Shown piece by piece: positions 42,815 to 51,590 of a stretch of 64,000 nt of DNA. The position numbers and the translations under genes were made by a program. The notes beneath the pieces were generated by a model. It was not told the origin of the DNA. It did not search any database and worked only from the letters and a program-made list of their open reading frames with translations. Where the stretch lies: positions 1 to 64,000 of the forward strand of contig CANMVC010000004.1 in the NCBI GenBank assembly GCA_947501325.1, given 5' to 3'. Numbering within the stretch: the stretch's first letter is position 1; each line of letters opens with the position of its first letter. The stretch comes from an uncultured Sphingomonadaceae bacterium (GTDB taxonomy: Bacteria > Pseudomonadota > Alphaproteobacteria > Sphingomonadales > Sphingomonadaceae).

Positions 42815-42843
42815 TATGTACCCAAACAGCGTGACAATGTCAA
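42815..42843 (-). promoter_or_regulatory. near-consensus promoter in front of the GTA-like operon
   Basis: On the minus strand TTGACA (42843-42838), a 17-base spacer and TACATA (42820-42815). An 11-base palindrome TGACATTGTCA overlaps the -35. A GTTC-N7-GTAC element, one base from the alphaproteobacterial LexA pattern GTTC-N7-GTTC, spans 42807-42821 (plus-strand reading) at the -10. The leader to ATG 42680 would be about 125 bases. Confidence 0.55.
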
Positions 42844-42854
42844 GTATTTTGTGC

Positions 42855-44552
42855 CTATTTGGTTATTTTTGAGCGTTGAGCCTTCGGCTGGTGCGGAGCG
42901 AAGCGCTCTCCAAAAATGCTATCATCATACCATAATGGTCGGGATGGAGCATTTGAGACCTCCAATGTGAGCAGGCGAAACACATCAGAAAATTTGGCCG
43001 ATACGTTGTAATCAATTGGTAGGGACAGATCATCAGACGGCTCATGATAATGCTCAACTAGAAATGAATCCCAGATCGCCTGTCCTTTATTTTTTCCGTC
43101 CATATCGGTAAAACCGTTATATAAAAAAAGTGCAGGTATGCCGCGTTTAACGAAGGAATATTGATCAGATCGGGTAAAGATGCCCTGTTCCGGAAAGGGA
43201 TCAGGAGCCAGCGTTAGCCCCATGTTTGAAATCGCTGTTTGGAGTTGCTCCCCCATTTGGGACTGTTCCGCACCAAATGCGATCACATCACTAAAGTCGT
43301 AAAATGGAAATCCGCCATCCAAGTTTATATTCGCAATGATCTGGGCTCGCGGAACGGTCGGAAATGCGGCGAAATAATCAGAGCCTAGCAGGCCCTTCTC
43401 TTCTGCACCGACTGCAAGGAACAAGATTGGTCTTGCCGGGGGCGTTTTTTGTGCTGCCAATACGCGGGCGACATCCAGCATTAGTGCTGTGCCAAAGGCA
43501 TTGTCCAATGCTCCATTGCAAATCTTGTCCTCCTTATCAGGTGCACAAATACCGACATGATCATAATGAGCGGTCAAGACGATGATTTCATCCGATAGAG
43601 CAGGATCTGATCCCGGTAGCAAAGCAGCAACGTTCCGGGACTGGCGCGTGTCATCATGTCTGGTTTGCAGGGACAGTTTGACACTCGCCTTTGACGCAAA
43701 GCCTTTCACCGGTCCAACTTCGCTTTTGGCAATTGCCTCTGCAGCTGTCATTGGTCCGCCCTCAAAGATAGCCTCCATTGCATCGCCCCGCACGAATGCC
43801 CGTAAGCTTATCTGGGGAGCTTCAATATTTGGTCTTCCTGTCGGATCGACCCACGTCATATTCCAAGAAGGGAACAGGGTCTTCAGGAGATCGAAAGGAT
43901 ATCGCTTTTCCAATGCCGGCGTCCAAATGATGATGACCCCAACAGCACCCTGTGCCTCGGCCATTAAGCGTTTTTGATCGGAAGAACCGAAATGTGCTGC
44001 TTCTTCCGAGGGTAAAAAAGATGGCGGGCCGCCGATTACAGCTACGACTTTGCCACGAACGTCCAAGCCATCATAGTCATCAATGCCCAGTTCCGGCGCC
44101 GTAATGCCATGCCCAGCGAAGATAATCTCTCCTGCAACAGACAGGTCGGTGCTTGCAAAACTGGCCGATACCGCAACGTCGCCGCTATTCTCAAACGACA
44201 GTGACCGATCGCTGGTTGCGATGGTAAATTTGAAATCAGACAGATCAAGCTGCGCCGAACGAAGTGGTACAGCTTGCAAAAACCCATTGTCTGTTCCTGC
44301 TGGTTTCAGTCCAAGAGCCTCAAATTGCGTGGCAATATAGAGGGCTGACCGGGCTTCGCCGACCGTACCCGCTTCACGCCCCTCCATGAGGTCATCAGCT
44401 AGAAATGCCATATGCGCTTTGATTACAGCTGCGCTTTTACTGCTGCTATCTTCCGCGAGCCGTACCGTCTCACCAGATTGAGCGTGAGATTGTAATGTGC
44501 CCAGATAAAGAATAGCACAAAAGGCGATCAAAACACGGCTGCGTATGGTCAT
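42855..44552 (-). CDS. M28 family zinc metallopeptidase with PA domain
   Basis: About 565 residues from ATG 44552, which gives a clean signal peptide (RVLIAFCAILYLGTLQSHAQ); the frame is open further to 44627. A PA-type insert domain (about 130-300, GVIIIWTPALEKRYPFD) lies before the M28 domain. The zinc ligands and catalytic residues are visible: LTAHYDHVG, CNGALDNAFGTAL, VGAEEKGLLGSDYF, INLDGGFPF and EHYHEPSDDL. It is expected to be a secreted or periplasmic aminopeptidase. It lies just outside the GTA-like operon on the same strand, its stop close to that operon's promoter. Confidence 0.87.
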   Translation of the reverse strand: MTIRSRVLIAFCAILYLGTLQSHAQSGETVRLAEDSSSKSAAVIKAHMAFLADDLMEGREAGTVGEARSALYIATQFEALGLKPAGTDNGFLQAVPLRSAQLDLSDFKFTIATSDRSLSFENSGDVAVSASFASTDLSVAGEIIFAGHGITAPELGIDDYDGLDVRGKVVAVIGGPPSFLPSEEAAHFGSSDQKRLMAEAQGAVGVIIIWTPALEKRYPFDLLKTLFPSWNMTWVDPTGRPNIEAPQISLRAFVRGDAMEAIFEGGPMTAAEAIAKSEVGPVKGFASKASVKLSLQTRHDDTRQSRNVAALLPGSDPALSDEIIVLTAHYDHVGICAPDKEDKICNGALDNAFGTALMLDVARVLAAQKTPPARPILFLAVGAEEKGLLGSDYFAAFPTVPRAQIIANINLDGGFPFYDFSDVIAFGAEQSQMGEQLQTAISNMGLTLAPDPFPEQGIFTRSDQYSFVKRGIPALFLYNGFTDMDGKNKGQAIWDSFLVEHYHEPSDDLSLPIDYNVSAKFSDVFRLLTLEVSNAPSRPLWYDDSIFGERFAPHQPKAQRSKITK

Positions 44553-44734
44553 AAATCTCAAAATAAACCAATAATAAGGTGCTAGCAATAGTAGCGAGAC
44601 GAGCGGGTCGAAACGCTTATTTTGCAAAGGACGCGGCCCAGTTTGTCAGCCGCCAGCGTGCAAAGTTTTTGCGCTCAAAGCGGCCACTAAAGCTCGGTTA
44701 AATAAAGCTCAGTTGGGCGAAACGACCTAATCGT

Positions 44735-45391
44735 CTACTTCACCTCCGCCAATACCTCGCGATAAATATCCGCCTTTTCGTCAATCGCCAACCGCTCTGC
44801 CTGTTCCAGCTTGATCGGGACGGCAAGCGGCTTGCCAGTCGCGCCATCGAATAAGGGCGACTTTTTAAGCTCCGGGTTGAACCGCGCCTTGATGGTGCGG
44901 ATCAGCAAGTTCCATAGCATGCCGGGCATGCTGGCGGTTTTCACTTTTCCCGGATCGCCCGCCCCGGACGAGACCGCGACATGTTCCACCGCGCGCCCCA
45001 GCACTGCATCGGTTTTGCCGCGATCAAATCCGGACAGGATCAGCGACAGAAAAGCAAAACGCGACGAGCTCAACGTATTGGCAATCGGCGTTTTGCACGT
45101 CGCGCAATACCAGCGCAGCAACGGCCCGCCCGTAACCGTGACACAGGCGAGCTGGTCCTGCCCCTTGGTAATTTCAAATTTCGACGAATCCATTTGATAG
45201 ACATGGGTTCCGGCATGGTCATCAAGCATCAGTTTTTCCTTGCCGAGATAATGGGCAAAGGCCTGGCAATCGTTGCAGTGGCACACCAGCCGCCGTCCGG
45301 TTGGCGGGGCGGATTCGTGGACGGTGCCCCGGATGGCGCCGCATTGGCATTTAAAATCAAGGGTTTGTGAGGGGTTGGCGGTGGGGGTCAT
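44735..45391 (-). CDS. DUF6151/GFA-like zinc protein
   Basis: A 218-residue protein with a GFA-like cysteine arrangement: FKCQCGAIRGTV (about 13-24), LVCHCNDCQAFAHY (about 35-48) and WYCATCKTPIANT (about 93-105), then a longer C-terminal helical region (GMLWNLLIRTIKARFNPEL) than classic GFA proteins. This fits the DUF6151 family. Zinc binding is likely and the function unknown. It stands alone. Confidence 0.75.
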   Translation of the reverse strand: MTPTANPSQTLDFKCQCGAIRGTVHESAPPTGRRLVCHCNDCQAFAHYLGKEKLMLDDHAGTHVYQMDSSKFEITKGQDQLACVTVTGGPLLRWYCATCKTPIANTLSSSRFAFLSLILSGFDRGKTDAVLGRAVEHVAVSSGAGDPGKVKTASMPGMLWNLLIRTIKARFNPELKKSPLFDGATGKPLAVPIKLEQAERLAIDEKADIYREVLAEVK

Positions 45392-45523
45392 AAGTCATCC
45401 TGATTCGAGAGATCTCGCTATTTAATGCGGATATCGTACCAGATATAGAGGCCCGGCTGAACGATAGATGAGGCGGGACGGGATGACGCGTCAGGATGGA
45501 ATCCACCTGTGGTGCTTACTGCC

Positions 45524-45671
45524 GTGCCCCTGAGCAGGCAGGGACCCATCTCCTATCATTACGGCCCTAAGTGGGTGTGGGGGATGCGTTGCGCTTTAGC
45601 CATCCTGTGCCTCTTGTCGCTCGCATATTTACGGGAATATGGGAGATGGCCCCCTGCCTGCGCAGGGGCAC
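45524..45671. repeat. palindromic repeat family A, copy 5
   Basis: The arms GTGCCCCTGAGCAGGCAGGG and CCCTGCCTGCGCAGGGGCAC, with CCATCTCCTA and GGGAGATGG inside, end seven bases from the stop of the patatin gene. Confidence 0.87.
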
Positions 45672-45677
45672 GGGCGT

Positions 45678-47465
45678 TTACAGATGTTTCAGCCCGGCGC
45701 TGTCGATCACCTGGCTGGCAATATATTCGGATGCCATTTCGGCCAGTTCGCGGCCCAAATGCCAGTCGAGTATCTGCATATCCGGGATGATCGGCGGATT
45801 GACCAGAATATCGTCCTCGCCGAGCATTTCCTTGGACGCCATCCGGCTGGCGACAACCATGGAGCGCGACATGATCTCGACAATCGAGGGGAATTCGGCC
45901 TCGCGTTTTTTGCGCAGCAGCACGTCTTTCATCAGGGTCCAACGCCCCCGAATATCGTCATATTCTACATCAGTGCGCCAGATTTCATCAGGATCGCCCA
46001 GCGACACGACAATATTGGGGCCGGTTTTCAGATCATGCATGACCTTTACCGGTACATTGTCGAGCACCCCGCCATCGACGAGGATATTGCCATCGCTGTC
46101 GATAAAGGGCGGCAATATGGTCGGCAAAGAACCCGACGCGCGGACGCATTCCCACAGCGGCCCGCGCCGGTGGACGTGCAGGCCGTTGGTCGACAAATTG
46201 GTCGAAACGCCAAAGAAGTTAATCGGCTGGTCGGCAATGTCCTTGGTCCCGTAGCGGCTGCGCAATTCGGCATCGAACACGGTCGGATCAAGCAGCGAAT
46301 AGAGCGGCAAGGTCAGCCGCCGCATCGCCTTTGCCTTGATGAACATTGCCTCCATCTGGTCGAGTGTTTCCTCGACCGTCATGCCGCGCGCAATCGCGCC
46401 GCCCATCGCGGCCCCTGCGCTGGCGCCGCCGATGAAGTCGATCGGGACATCCGCCTCTCTCAGCGCCTGAATGACCCCGAGATGCGCGCAGCCCAAAGCG
46501 CCGCCGCCAGCGAGCACCAAGCCCACCGCGCGGCCTGTCAGGAAGCGTGCAACCTTGGCAAAGTCGGCATCGCTATCGAGCGCAACATGGTGGTGCAGCT
46601 TGGGTTCGCGCGGGTCGATCCACGCCGCGCTTTTGGTAATCGTCTTGTCGGCCTTTTCACGGACCAGCAGCAAGGTCCGCTGCGGCGCGGCAATCCACCG
46701 CATCGCGCTTTGTTCCATCGCATTGGCTTCGGGTTCGGCGCGGCCAGGACGCCCCACCATGACCAGCGCATCGGCGTTGCGGCAGACCTGGTTGCTCCAC
46801 TCTTCCGACCCGCTGCCGTCAATCAGGACATAGGCGCCCTTGGCTTCCTGTTCCGCCAGCCATGCCTGATAAGCGGCGCTGTCCGACGCCTCGTTTGTGC
46901 CCTGGTCCACCGCGATTACCGGCGTGTCTGCTTTCACCACCGCTTCAAACGCCTCTGCCAACCGCGCCAGAAAGCCGTCCGGCAACTGGCTGGTCCCGGC
47001 GGGCAGCAAGGCAATCACCCGCGGTGTGCTGCTCCCCACCGAACCGGCACGGCTGGTGGCGACCACCAACCGTTCGGACACCAGTTTGAGCATGGCCTGT
47101 GTCAGTTCCGGATGCGTCCGTGCGATATCGTCGAATGCGCTGCGCGAGACTTTGAGAACCACAGAATCGCGGGTTGCGATCACATCGGCTGTGCGTTTTC
47201 CGCCAGCAAAAAAGGCGAGCTCGCCCACGGCTTCCCCCGCTTCGATATGGGCGACAATATGGACCTTGTTGACCACCACCCGGAACCGGCCGGATTCGAC
47301 GAAATAGAGCGCATCCGCGTCATCGCCCTGCAAAACCAGAATCTCGCCGCCTGACACGGATTTCAGGGTAGAAACGGCCTCAAGCGCCTCAAGCGCGGCA
47401 GCCGACACACCATCAAAGAGCGCATGACGGGCCAGATTCGGGCCGGAAACCGGTACTATATTCAT
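45678..47465 (-). CDS. cyclic-nucleotide-binding-domain patatin-like phospholipase (NTE type)
   Basis: About 595 residues from ATG 47465, preceded by GGGGATGG. The first about 130 residues are a cNMP-binding-type domain (GEILVLQGDDADALYFVESG, EAVGELAFFAGGKRTA). The C-terminal patatin domain has the oxyanion loop LVLAGGGALGCAHLGVIQAL, the nucleophile GGASAGA (about 350) and the catalytic Asp in ILVDGGVLDNVPV (about 467). Expected to be a regulated serine lipid hydrolase. Whether the cNMP domain still binds a nucleotide is not certain. Confidence 0.9.
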   Translation of the reverse strand: MNIVPVSGPNLARHALFDGVSAAALEALEAVSTLKSVSGGEILVLQGDDADALYFVESGRFRVVVNKVHIVAHIEAGEAVGELAFFAGGKRTADVIATRDSVVLKVSRSAFDDIARTHPELTQAMLKLVSERLVVATSRAGSVGSSTPRVIALLPAGTSQLPDGFLARLAEAFEAVVKADTPVIAVDQGTNEASDSAAYQAWLAEQEAKGAYVLIDGSGSEEWSNQVCRNADALVMVGRPGRAEPEANAMEQSAMRWIAAPQRTLLLVREKADKTITKSAAWIDPREPKLHHHVALDSDADFAKVARFLTGRAVGLVLAGGGALGCAHLGVIQALREADVPIDFIGGASAGAAMGGAIARGMTVEETLDQMEAMFIKAKAMRRLTLPLYSLLDPTVFDAELRSRYGTKDIADQPINFFGVSTNLSTNGLHVHRRGPLWECVRASGSLPTILPPFIDSDGNILVDGGVLDNVPVKVMHDLKTGPNIVVSLGDPDEIWRTDVEYDDIRGRWTLMKDVLLRKKREAEFPSIVEIMSRSMVVASRMASKEMLGEDDILVNPPIIPDMQILDWHLGRELAEMASEYIASQVIDSAGLKHL

Positions 47466-47540
47466 CCCATCCCCCAACAGGTGCGACCCCGTTTAGCGCG
47501 TTATCTGCCGTTACGCTCTGATAATCAATGGCTTTCCGTC

Positions 47541-48620
47541 TTATTCGAAGGCGCAGATCAACCCGCGATTGGGGGCCACCTTGTTGGCGAGCATTTCGAG
47601 ATAGGCGCTCTGCAAGGCGTCCTGACCGGAGAGATGCTCGACCGACAAATGACCCGCTGCTGTTGCAACAAAGGATGCAAACTGCTCATCCACCATCGCG
47701 CGGAACGTCGCGGGACCGACTTCTTCCATCAGCGATTCCGCCACCGTAGGTGCGAAGAACATGATAGGCTCGGGGCCCTTTAGCTCACCCCTGCCTGTGC
47801 GTGCTTCAAAGTGGGTCGCGCCGACCATGGAACTGAATTTCAGTTGGTCCTGCCAATGATCATGAATCGCCGCGAGCAGCTTGCTGTTACCGGCGAAATC
47901 AACCGAGACAGTTGGTTGATCCTTAACCGCCTTGCCAAGATCATCATAAGTCAGCACCTGATCATAGAGCCCTGTCTTCTCGACAAAATCGCGGTTGGGC
48001 GGCGACGTCAGGCCGATACGCTTGATATCGGGGCTCAGATTTTTGGCCACCAATGCCAGACCCAAAGCCGTTTTCGATGAGGCACTGGTAAGCAATACAG
48101 CCTCTGCGCCGTGCCAATCGGACTTGCGCATCATATCTTCGATCAGGAAGCTGGTGGTGAACAGGGGTTGATAGAGAGCGCGCTCGTCTTCCATTTGTCC
48201 GGCGTCCATGCCGAGACGGTGATATTGATTATAGATGATCGCCAGACCCTGGCGGTGTTCGGACTGATCCACAAAACCGGCATCAGTCACATTGCCGGGC
48301 GCGACGACAAGATGGCTGGCCATTGGCAAATAGCCGTAGACCCTCTCGCCAACAGCAATGCCATCCTGTTTCGATGCCACCACTTTGGCGAAACCCCAGA
48401 CCGGGACAATACCCCAGTCGGCATCACCGGTCGGGAAGAAATTCCAATAGCCAAAGCCGTCCCCTACGGCGGCATAGGTGATGTTATTGGCGGTCAGCGC
48501 ATATTTCTCGATCTCCAGCAAAATCTGTCCATCGGCCAGTTCCGGGGTCGGAGTATCGTGCCATTCGGCTCGGGGGAGATCGGATTTCTTTACCCAAAGA
48601 CTGCTGATCTGGTCACTCAT
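47541..48620 (-). CDS. DUF2855 family protein
   Basis: A 359-residue protein. The N-terminus (ILLEIEKYALTANNITYAAV, about 30-49) resembles medium-chain dehydrogenase/quinone-oxidoreductase folds, and VLLTSASSKTALGLALVAKN (about 173-192) looks like a cofactor-binding turn. This is the DUF2855 family, of unknown reaction. ATG 48620 follows GGAG. It is divergent from the AGCS symporter. Confidence 0.8.
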   Translation of the reverse strand: MSDQISSLWVKKSDLPRAEWHDTPTPELADGQILLEIEKYALTANNITYAAVGDGFGYWNFFPTGDADWGIVPVWGFAKVVASKQDGIAVGERVYGYLPMASHLVVAPGNVTDAGFVDQSEHRQGLAIIYNQYHRLGMDAGQMEDERALYQPLFTTSFLIEDMMRKSDWHGAEAVLLTSASSKTALGLALVAKNLSPDIKRIGLTSPPNRDFVEKTGLYDQVLTYDDLGKAVKDQPTVSVDFAGNSKLLAAIHDHWQDQLKFSSMVGATHFEARTGRGELKGPEPIMFFAPTVAESLMEEVGPATFRAMVDEQFASFVATAAGHLSVEHLSGQDALQSAYLEMLANKVAPNRGLICAFE

Positions 48621-48804
48621 ATGCGCTGCTCCATCTGAAAAGAATCATGATATTGGTTTTGATTTTCTAACTTTATCATAGGCTTTGACGCGCAATTGGC
48701 AAAAGCATTTGCCAAAAACGACGCGACTGCTAATCCTGTTGCGATTGTAATTAAATTACAGCCAGTATTTCAGCGCCAAGATGCGCGAAGCGGGGAGAAT
48801 TTGA

Positions 48805-50376
48805 GTGAGTACAGCGCCAGTTTCGGGGTTTGAAGCGGCTATTCAGCCAGTAACCAACGTATCGGACTTTATCTGGGGCGGGAGCTGGAACGGTGAACCG
48901 GTTCTTGCCATTGCTGGCCAGCCGATACCGCCGATGGTCATTATCCTGCTGGGCGCTGGCATCTACTTCATGATCGGTCTGCGCGGCTATCCGCTGCGCC
49001 GGTTATTCCCTGCTCTGGCTGGACTTTTCAAGAAATCCGACAAAAAGGGCGCAGGCGAAATTTCTCCCTTCGCCGCTTTGTCCACAGCTCTTTCCGGGCA
49101 AGTCGGCACCGGCAATCTCGCCGGAGTGGCGACCGCCATTACGCTGGGTGGACCCGGCGCGATTTTCTGGATGTGGGTGACCGCCCTTTTCGGCATGGCG
49201 CTCGCCTTTGCCGAAGGGTCCCTTGCCATCCGCTTCCGCGAGCAGGCCGCAGACGGTACCTATCGCGGTGGACCCATGACCTATATTACCCTTGGCCTTG
49301 GCCCGAAATGGACTTGGTTAGCGGTCCTTTTCTGTATCGGCGCGCTGTTTTCAGCGCTGGTTACCGGCAACGGTATCCAAGCCAATAGTCTGGGCGATAG
49401 TGCCAATGAACTCTTCGGTGTCGAGGAATGGATAGGCGGTGCGGTTGCCGCTGTTGCGGTCTTTGCGGTCATCATCGGCGGTATCAAATCCATCGGTAAA
49501 GTCGCTGAAACCATCGTTCCATGGATGGCTGCCGCTTATCTGGTGATGGCTTTCGTCGCATTGATGATCAACCTGCCTTATCTGCCCGAAACCTTTTCCC
49601 GGATCTTTGCCGGGGCCTTCGGTTATGACGCAGCTGCCGGCGGCTTTCTGGGTGCAATGATCATGATTGCCATTCGCGCCGGTGTCGCGCGCGGGCTGTT
49701 CTCCAACGAGGCCGGTCAGGGTTCTACACCGATCGCCCACGCGGTAGCACAGACCAATGATCCAGCCGCGCAGGGCCGCTTTGCAATGATGGGCACGTTT
49801 ATCGATACCATCGTCATCTGCACGATGACCGCCCTGGTCATGCTGACGGTCGCGGGGGACTTCACCCTTACCGATGCCAATGGCGTGAAAACGGTGGTGG
49901 AACATGCCTGGCAATCCGATCTCAATGGCTTTGCCATGACGTCGGGCGCTTATGCAGCGGCGTTCCCGTTCGAAGTGTTCAGTATTCCTATCGGCACACT
50001 CATCGTCTCGATTGCGCTGATCCTGTTTGTGTTCACGACTCTTCTGACGTGGAGCTATTATGGCGAGCGGGCGATCACCTATCTCTATGATCTGCTGCCG
50101 GGTTCCACGCTGAGCGGTGAGAAGAAACTGCATTTTATCTGGCGCGTCCTGTGGTGCGTGGTCATTTTCTTTGGCTCTTTCGCACCATTGCAGCTGGTCT
50201 GGCGCCTGGGTGACATTTCCAACGCAGTGATGACGCTGCCGAATATTGTTGCTTTGCTGGCATTGTCCGGTGTGGTCTTTGCCCTCGCCAAAGGAAACCG
50301 TACGGCCGGCACCGACCATGGCCGGGAAACACCGAAGGAATTGCAAGAGGAAGTGTCGGGGGCTGCGGGGCATTGA
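48805..50376 (+). CDS. alanine/glycine:cation symporter (AGCS) family protein
   Basis: A 523-residue polytopic transporter from GTG 48805 after GGGGAGAA. AGCS signatures: SPFAALSTALSGQVGTGNLA (about 83-102), GGPGAIFWMWVTALFGMALA, FSNEAGQGSTPIAHAVA and GTFIDTIVICTMTALV. It imports small neutral amino acids with sodium or protons. No glycine riboswitch was seen in the short leader. A family A repeat lies just after the stop. Confidence 0.93.
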   Translation: MSTAPVSGFEAAIQPVTNVSDFIWGGSWNGEPVLAIAGQPIPPMVIILLGAGIYFMIGLRGYPLRRLFPALAGLFKKSDKKGAGEISPFAALSTALSGQVGTGNLAGVATAITLGGPGAIFWMWVTALFGMALAFAEGSLAIRFREQAADGTYRGGPMTYITLGLGPKWTWLAVLFCIGALFSALVTGNGIQANSLGDSANELFGVEEWIGGAVAAVAVFAVIIGGIKSIGKVAETIVPWMAAAYLVMAFVALMINLPYLPETFSRIFAGAFGYDAAAGGFLGAMIMIAIRAGVARGLFSNEAGQGSTPIAHAVAQTNDPAAQGRFAMMGTFIDTIVICTMTALVMLTVAGDFTLTDANGVKTVVEHAWQSDLNGFAMTSGAYAAAFPFEVFSIPIGTLIVSIALILFVFTTLLTWSYYGERAITYLYDLLPGSTLSGEKKLHFIWRVLWCVVIFFGSFAPLQLVWRLGDISNAVMTLPNIVALLALSGVVFALAKGNRTAGTDHGRETPKELQEEVSGAAGH

Positions 50377-50383
50377 GTATAGT

Positions 50384-50535
50384 GTGCTCCCGCGTAGGCG
50401 GGAGCCTATCTCCTAATCGATCGGACAAGCAACAACATGAAATACGGCCAGATTGCTCGACAAAATCATTTGCCAATCTATCTGTAGCATCTAGAGCACT
50501 ACATTGGAGATAGGCTCCCGCCTACGCGGGAGCAC
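50384..50535. repeat. palindromic repeat family A, copy 6 (variant arms)
   Basis: GTGCTCCCGCGTAGGCGGGA and TCCCGCCTACGCGGGAGCAC are perfect outer arms, with GCCTATCTCCTA and GGAGATAGGC next inside. The arms differ from copies 1-5 by compensating changes (CGTAGGCGGG for CGCAGGCAGG), which supports selection for or replication by hairpin structure. It could serve as a terminator for the symporter gene. Confidence 0.87.
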
Positions 50536-50590
50536 AGCGCAGTTTATCGGAATCCGACCATGCCCGAAATTTCTAACTTAGCCACTATTC

Positions 50591-50679
50591 CGACGCGAAG
50601 CGGAGGCAAGGCCGACTGGCCGCCGCGCCTTCTTGGCGCGATAGCCAAGCGGGCGGATGCCCGCGCCCGGCAACTGAGG
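50591..50679. repeat. repeat family C, copy 2
   Basis: CGAAGCGGAGGCAAGGCCGA, then AGCCAAGCGGGCGGATGCCC, GCGCCCGG and TGAGG, matching 37121-37205. Its final GAGG (50676-50679) lies ten bases before the ATG of the DedA-like gene and probably serves as its ribosome site. Confidence 0.72.
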
Positions 50680-50689
50680 TAAAATAAAA

Positions 50690-51271
50690 ATGCTCAAACG
50701 CCTTTACGAATGGATGCTCGACAAGGCGGGTCATCCGCAAGCGACGAAATGGCTTTCCGGGATCAGCTTTGCAGAGTCGAGTTTTTTCCCCATTCCGCCT
50801 GATGTCATGCTGGCGCCTATGTGCCTGGCAAAGCCGAAAAAATCTTTCTGGTATGCCTTCATCTGCACCGTTGCGTCCGTATTGGGAGCCCTGCTGGGCT
50901 ACGCAATCGGGTTCTTCCTCTTCGAAACCATCGGCATCGCAATCCTCGAATTTTATGGCGTGACCGACAAGTTCGATACTTTTGCGCAAAGTTTCAATGA
51001 ACAGGGCTGGATCGTCGTCCTGCTCGCCGGCTTCACGCCACTGCCCTTCAAGGTGATCACTATCGCGGCGGGCAGTACCGCCATGCCGCTCTATATCCTG
51101 ATCATCGCCGCGATCATTGCGCGCTCGGCCCGGTTTTTTCTGGTGGCGGCATTGCTGCGCTTTTTTGGTCCGCCGATGAAAGAGTGGATCGACAAGAATT
51201 TCGCGCTGGCGACTACCTTGGGCGGGGTGCTGTTTGTCGGCGGCTTTGCTGCGGTGAAATGGCTGGTTTAG
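50690..51271 (+). CDS. DedA/YqaA-like membrane protein (VTT domain)
   Basis: A 193-residue inner-membrane protein of the VTT/SNARE-associated group. It opens LKRLYEWMLDKAGHPQATKW, then SFAESSFFPIPPDVMLAPMC (the E-x-x-x-x-P-x-P-x-D signature, about 26-45), AGFTPLPFKVITIAAG and a RFFLVAALLRFFG helix. Such proteins act in lipid flipping or membrane homeostasis. Its ribosome site is probably supplied by the end of a family C repeat. Confidence 0.87.
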   Translation: MLKRLYEWMLDKAGHPQATKWLSGISFAESSFFPIPPDVMLAPMCLAKPKKSFWYAFICTVASVLGALLGYAIGFFLFETIGIAILEFYGVTDKFDTFAQSFNEQGWIVVLLAGFTPLPFKVITIAAGSTAMPLYILIIAAIIARSARFFLVAALLRFFGPPMKEWIDKNFALATTLGGVLFVGGFAAVKWLV

Positions 51272-51323
51272 GCTGTGTTGCGGGAGAATATCGCCTTCCC
51301 GCGATTGAGAGCTGAACCACTTG

Positions 51324-51509
51324 TTCTCTCCCCTTGAGGGAGAGAACAGACTTCGCTTGGCAGCTTGCTGCGAAGCCAAGTCTTAGAGAGGGGAAGTGGG
51401 CGCCACCGCCGTTAGCGATTGCCGCCTACCCCTCTCCAAGTTCCGCTAGCGCCCCTGGTCAAGCCCAGGGCCGCAAGCTCCACTATCCTCTCCCTCAAGG
51501 GGAGAGGAT
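51324..51509. repeat. palindromic repeat family B, copy 3
   Basis: The arms TTCTCTCCCCTTGAGGGAGA and TCTCCCTCAAGGGGAGAGGA enclose AAGCCAAGTCTTAGAGAGGG and CTACCCCTCTCCAAGTTCCG, the same inner words as copy 2 in reversed order of detail. It fills most of the 319-base gap before gshA. Confidence 0.87.
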
Positions 51510-51590
51510 AGATCGTTACTAAACCTTCTCTCCTTCCGCCCGAATAAAATATTTCTAGCGATATTTCGGACACTTGCCTAAACGCAGATC

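Noticed and set aside
45639-47354. 571-codon open frame antisense to the patatin gene
   Set aside because: Antisense shadow; low-complexity Arg/His composition and no homology signal.
48700-48804. glycine riboswitch before the AGCS symporter
   Set aside because: The leader is short and shows none of the conserved aptamer pattern.
49351-50373. 340-codon frame antisense to the AGCS symporter
   Set aside because: Composition (Gln, His, Arg, Asp) is that of a reversed membrane-protein gene.
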